Assembly (NCBI GenBank): GCA_964580655.1
Contig: CAZOMR010000177.1
Location: 1-7,235, forward strand
From: CAZOMR01 sp964580655
Lineage (GTDB): Bacteria; RBG-13-61-14; CAZOMR01
Length of the DNA stretch: 7,235 nucleotides
Direction: 5' to 3'
This document shows positions 6,041-7,235 of this stretch, piece after piece. Numbering within the stretch: the first letter of the stretch is position 1; the number at the start of each line of letters is the position of its first letter. The translations under genes were made by a program, and so were the position numbers. The notes beneath the pieces were generated by a model, which ran no database searches, was not told the DNA's origin, and worked only from the letters and a program-made list of their open reading frames with translations.

Positions 6041-6073
6041 CTTAATAACTCATCCCGAGATTATTTAATATGG

Positions 6074-6207
6074 TTACTTTCCCCTTTTCTCAAACACCTT
6101 CAGCACCTCGCCGTGGATCATCTCCGTATCGCATTCCTTCATCACCCGCGCCACGCCACCCCCTTGAGCCTTGACTTGATCTCAGCATAATTCTCTAGGT
6201 CAGCGGG
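6074..6207 (-). pseudogene. Out-of-frame C-terminal extension of the SDR gene (two frame changes)
   Basis: Past the SDR stop at 6197-6195 a protein-like reading continues in other frames. From 6204 to 6160 the minus strand reads ADLENYAEIKSRLKG. In a third frame, entered at the G5 run 6163-6159, it reads GGVARVMKECDTEMIHGEVL and then KVFEKRGK, ending at TAA 6076-6074. One base missing in the C3 run at 6207-6205 and one in the G5 run would join everything to residue P302, giving a protein of about 345 residues. The SDR-frame continuation after TAG looks less protein-like (Ser/Arg/Gly-rich). Either the gene is damaged here or the read has two single-base deletions. I do not recognise the extension as a domain. 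GC content matches the SDR rather than the R-M genes. Confidence 0.6.
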
Positions 6208-7109
6208 TCCCATCCGATGTAGGAGCCGGAATAGTCAAGCGGCATGAAGTGGGATTTCATGGCAGGCTCCAGCATCCTGGCCAGTTTATCCGGTGTCCAT
6301 CCTTCGGAGTCGTGGATGCTACGCACAATCCTCGGTTGTGAAAACAGGAATATCTCCTTGCCGCGCACGCCGAATACCTGTCCCGTGATGTTCTTGGAAT
6401 TATCCGATGCAAGGAAGCAGACTATGGGCGCAATATCAGCAGGGGACATCTTTGAAAGTTTATCCACCTTGGCCTTCTGCTCCGGCGTGTCCGTTGGGAT
6501 GGTTGCGATCAACCTTGTCCAGGCAAATGGCGCGACCGCATTGGATGTAACATTGTAGCGTTGAAGGTCAAGGGCGCATATCTTGGAAAAGGCCACGATG
6601 CCGAGCTTGGCCGCGGCATAATTTGCCTGGCCTACATTGCCGATCAGACCGGCCGTGCTCGTGAAATGAATCAGCCTTCCGGAATTCTGCTTGCGGAAAT
6701 GCACTGCGGCCGCACGCGTGCAGTAAAAAGTTCCGTAAAGATGCGTCTTGATCACACCGTCCCATTCATCCTCGCTCATCTTGAAGAGTATCCGGTCGCG
6801 CAGGATACCCGCATTGTTGACCACGATGTCAATCCTGCCGAATGCGTCAATCGCAGTCTGGATGATCTTCTGCCCGCCTTCCCAGGTTGTCACGGAATCA
6901 TAATTGCCCGCGGCCTCGCCGCCCGCCTTCTTGATCTCGGCAACAACCTCGTCTGCAACCTTCTCCTCCGTGCCTGTCCCGGACTCGCTTGAGCCAAGGT
7001 CATTGACCACCACCTTCGCCCCCTCCCCGCTCATGAGAAGAGCTATCTCACGGCCAATGCCCCTGCCCGCACCAGTGACCACCGCTACCTTTCCTTCCAA
7101 CATGCCCAT
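6195..7109 (-). CDS. Short-chain dehydrogenase/reductase, 17-beta-HSD4/MFE-2-like
   Basis: A 304-aa NAD(P)-dependent oxidoreductase, probably acting on a 3-hydroxy/3-oxoacyl-CoA or related carbonyl substrate. The Rossmann motif T-G-A-G-R-G-I-G is at 12-19, NNAG at 98-101, and the catalytic S151, Y164 and K168 are in the spacing usual for classical SDRs. His123 stands where many SDRs have the catalytic Asn, as in the THL.G-type segment of MFE-2 dehydrogenase domains. D37 at the end of beta-2 suggests preference for NAD over NADP. The C-terminus after about 250 is longer than in FabG and probably continues through the frame changes described for 6074-6207, so the visible stop may not be the true one. 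The start at 7109 is supported by AAGGAGG 7 bases upstream. A second ATG at 7103 would sit 13 bases away and is less likely. Confidence 0.9.
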   Translation of the reverse strand: MGMLEGKVAVVTGAGRGIGREIALLMSGEGAKVVVNDLGSSESGTGTEEKVADEVVAEIKKAGGEAAGNYDSVTTWEGGQKIIQTAIDAFGRIDIVVNNAGILRDRILFKMSEDEWDGVIKTHLYGTFYCTRAAAVHFRKQNSGRLIHFTSTAGLIGNVGQANYAAAKLGIVAFSKICALDLQRYNVTSNAVAPFAWTRLIATIPTDTPEQKAKVDKLSKMSPADIAPIVCFLASDNSKNITGQVFGVRGKEIFLFSQPRIVRSIHDSEGWTPDKLARMLEPAMKSHFMPLDYSGSYIGWDPLT

Positions 7110-7235
7110 GGCACTCCCTCCTTACCTGGATCAAACTTATATTTATACCTAAATTGAGCGTTTTTTTCTTTTTTTTCCCAAAAAAATATCACTCGAAGGG
7201 CGGTAGACAGGGTATGATAAGTATTATGCCCCCCC
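7110..7235. other. SDR leader and right-edge non-coding DNA
   Basis: On the minus strand AAGGAGG (7123-7117) is the SDR ribosome site. Upstream lies TATAAA-like AT-rich sequence near 7138-7148 with no good -35, so the promoter is uncertain. Farther out, T7-C-T8 at 7161-7176, CCC at 7177-7179 and A7 at 7180-7186 form a homopolymer block. No gene is visible before the edge. Confidence 0.5.

Noticed and set aside
6044..6065. AT-rich hairpin AATAACTC-ATCCC-GAG-A-TTATT as a terminator after the SDR
   Set aside because: The stem is weak and bulged, and no clear T-tract follows on the minus strand.
4404..6073. R-M cassette as part of a transposon, integron or prophage
   Set aside because: No integrase, transposase, terminal inverted repeats or target duplication could be found at either border.

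Overview
The window looks like chromosomal DNA from a mesophilic, GC-moderate Gram-negative bacterium. My best guess is Desulfobacterota (former Deltaproteobacteria) or a neighbouring anaerobic lineage, but this rests only on the general look of the DnaK, the SDR and the Cys-type sulfatase. There is no rRNA or taxonomic marker, so the placement is weak. Five core or accessory genes and one mobile-looking defence cassette fill nearly all of the sequence.

Layout, left to right. 1-291 is non-coding or holds the last codons of an unseen gene, with two tandem hairpins and, next to the first gene, an imperfect tandem repeat around a TTGACA box. 292-1656 (+) is a Tat-signal-bearing, formylglycine-type sulfatase most like N-sulfoglucosamine sulfohydrolases. 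1657-1934 is a regulatory gap with a good sigma70-type promoter (TTGACA-17-TACATT), a perfect 13-bp palindrome on its -10 side and an inverted repeat abutting its -35. 1935-3872 (+) is dnaK. 3942-4382 (+) is a small heat shock protein (Hsp20), probably in the dnaK transcript, closed by a rho-independent terminator that overlaps its stop codon.

4427-5992 (-) is a compact, AT-rich type II restriction-modification operon. A beta-class SPPY DNA methyltransferase is followed 15 bp later by a 203-aa restriction endonuclease of the BglII/BstYI family with its D-x8-E-x-Q active site intact. The residues that I recall as controlling outer-base discrimination in BstYI (K133, S172) are present at the same positions, so R^GATCY is the predicted target. 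RGATCY sites are scarce in the window: 2 of 44 GATC sites by hand count. The methyltransferase has a promoter directly against its ATG and no Shine-Dalgarno sequence, suggesting a leaderless transcript.

6195-7109 (-) is a short-chain dehydrogenase of the 17-beta-HSD4/MFE-2-like type. Beyond its TAG stop a protein-like reading continues through two frame changes to a TAA at 6074-6076, as if two single bases were missing. The intact protein would be about 345 residues.

Functionally, dnaK and hsp20 form a protein-quality-control unit (hold and refold). The R-M cassette is an independent horizontally acquired module convergent with hsp20. The sulfatase and SDR are unrelated metabolic genes. I found no CRISPR, IS element, tRNA or rRNA, and no gene set that amounts to a wholly new system. 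The notable items are the BstYI-like cassette with its leaderless-looking control region, the operator-like repeats at dnaK and the sulfatase, and the frameshifted SDR.
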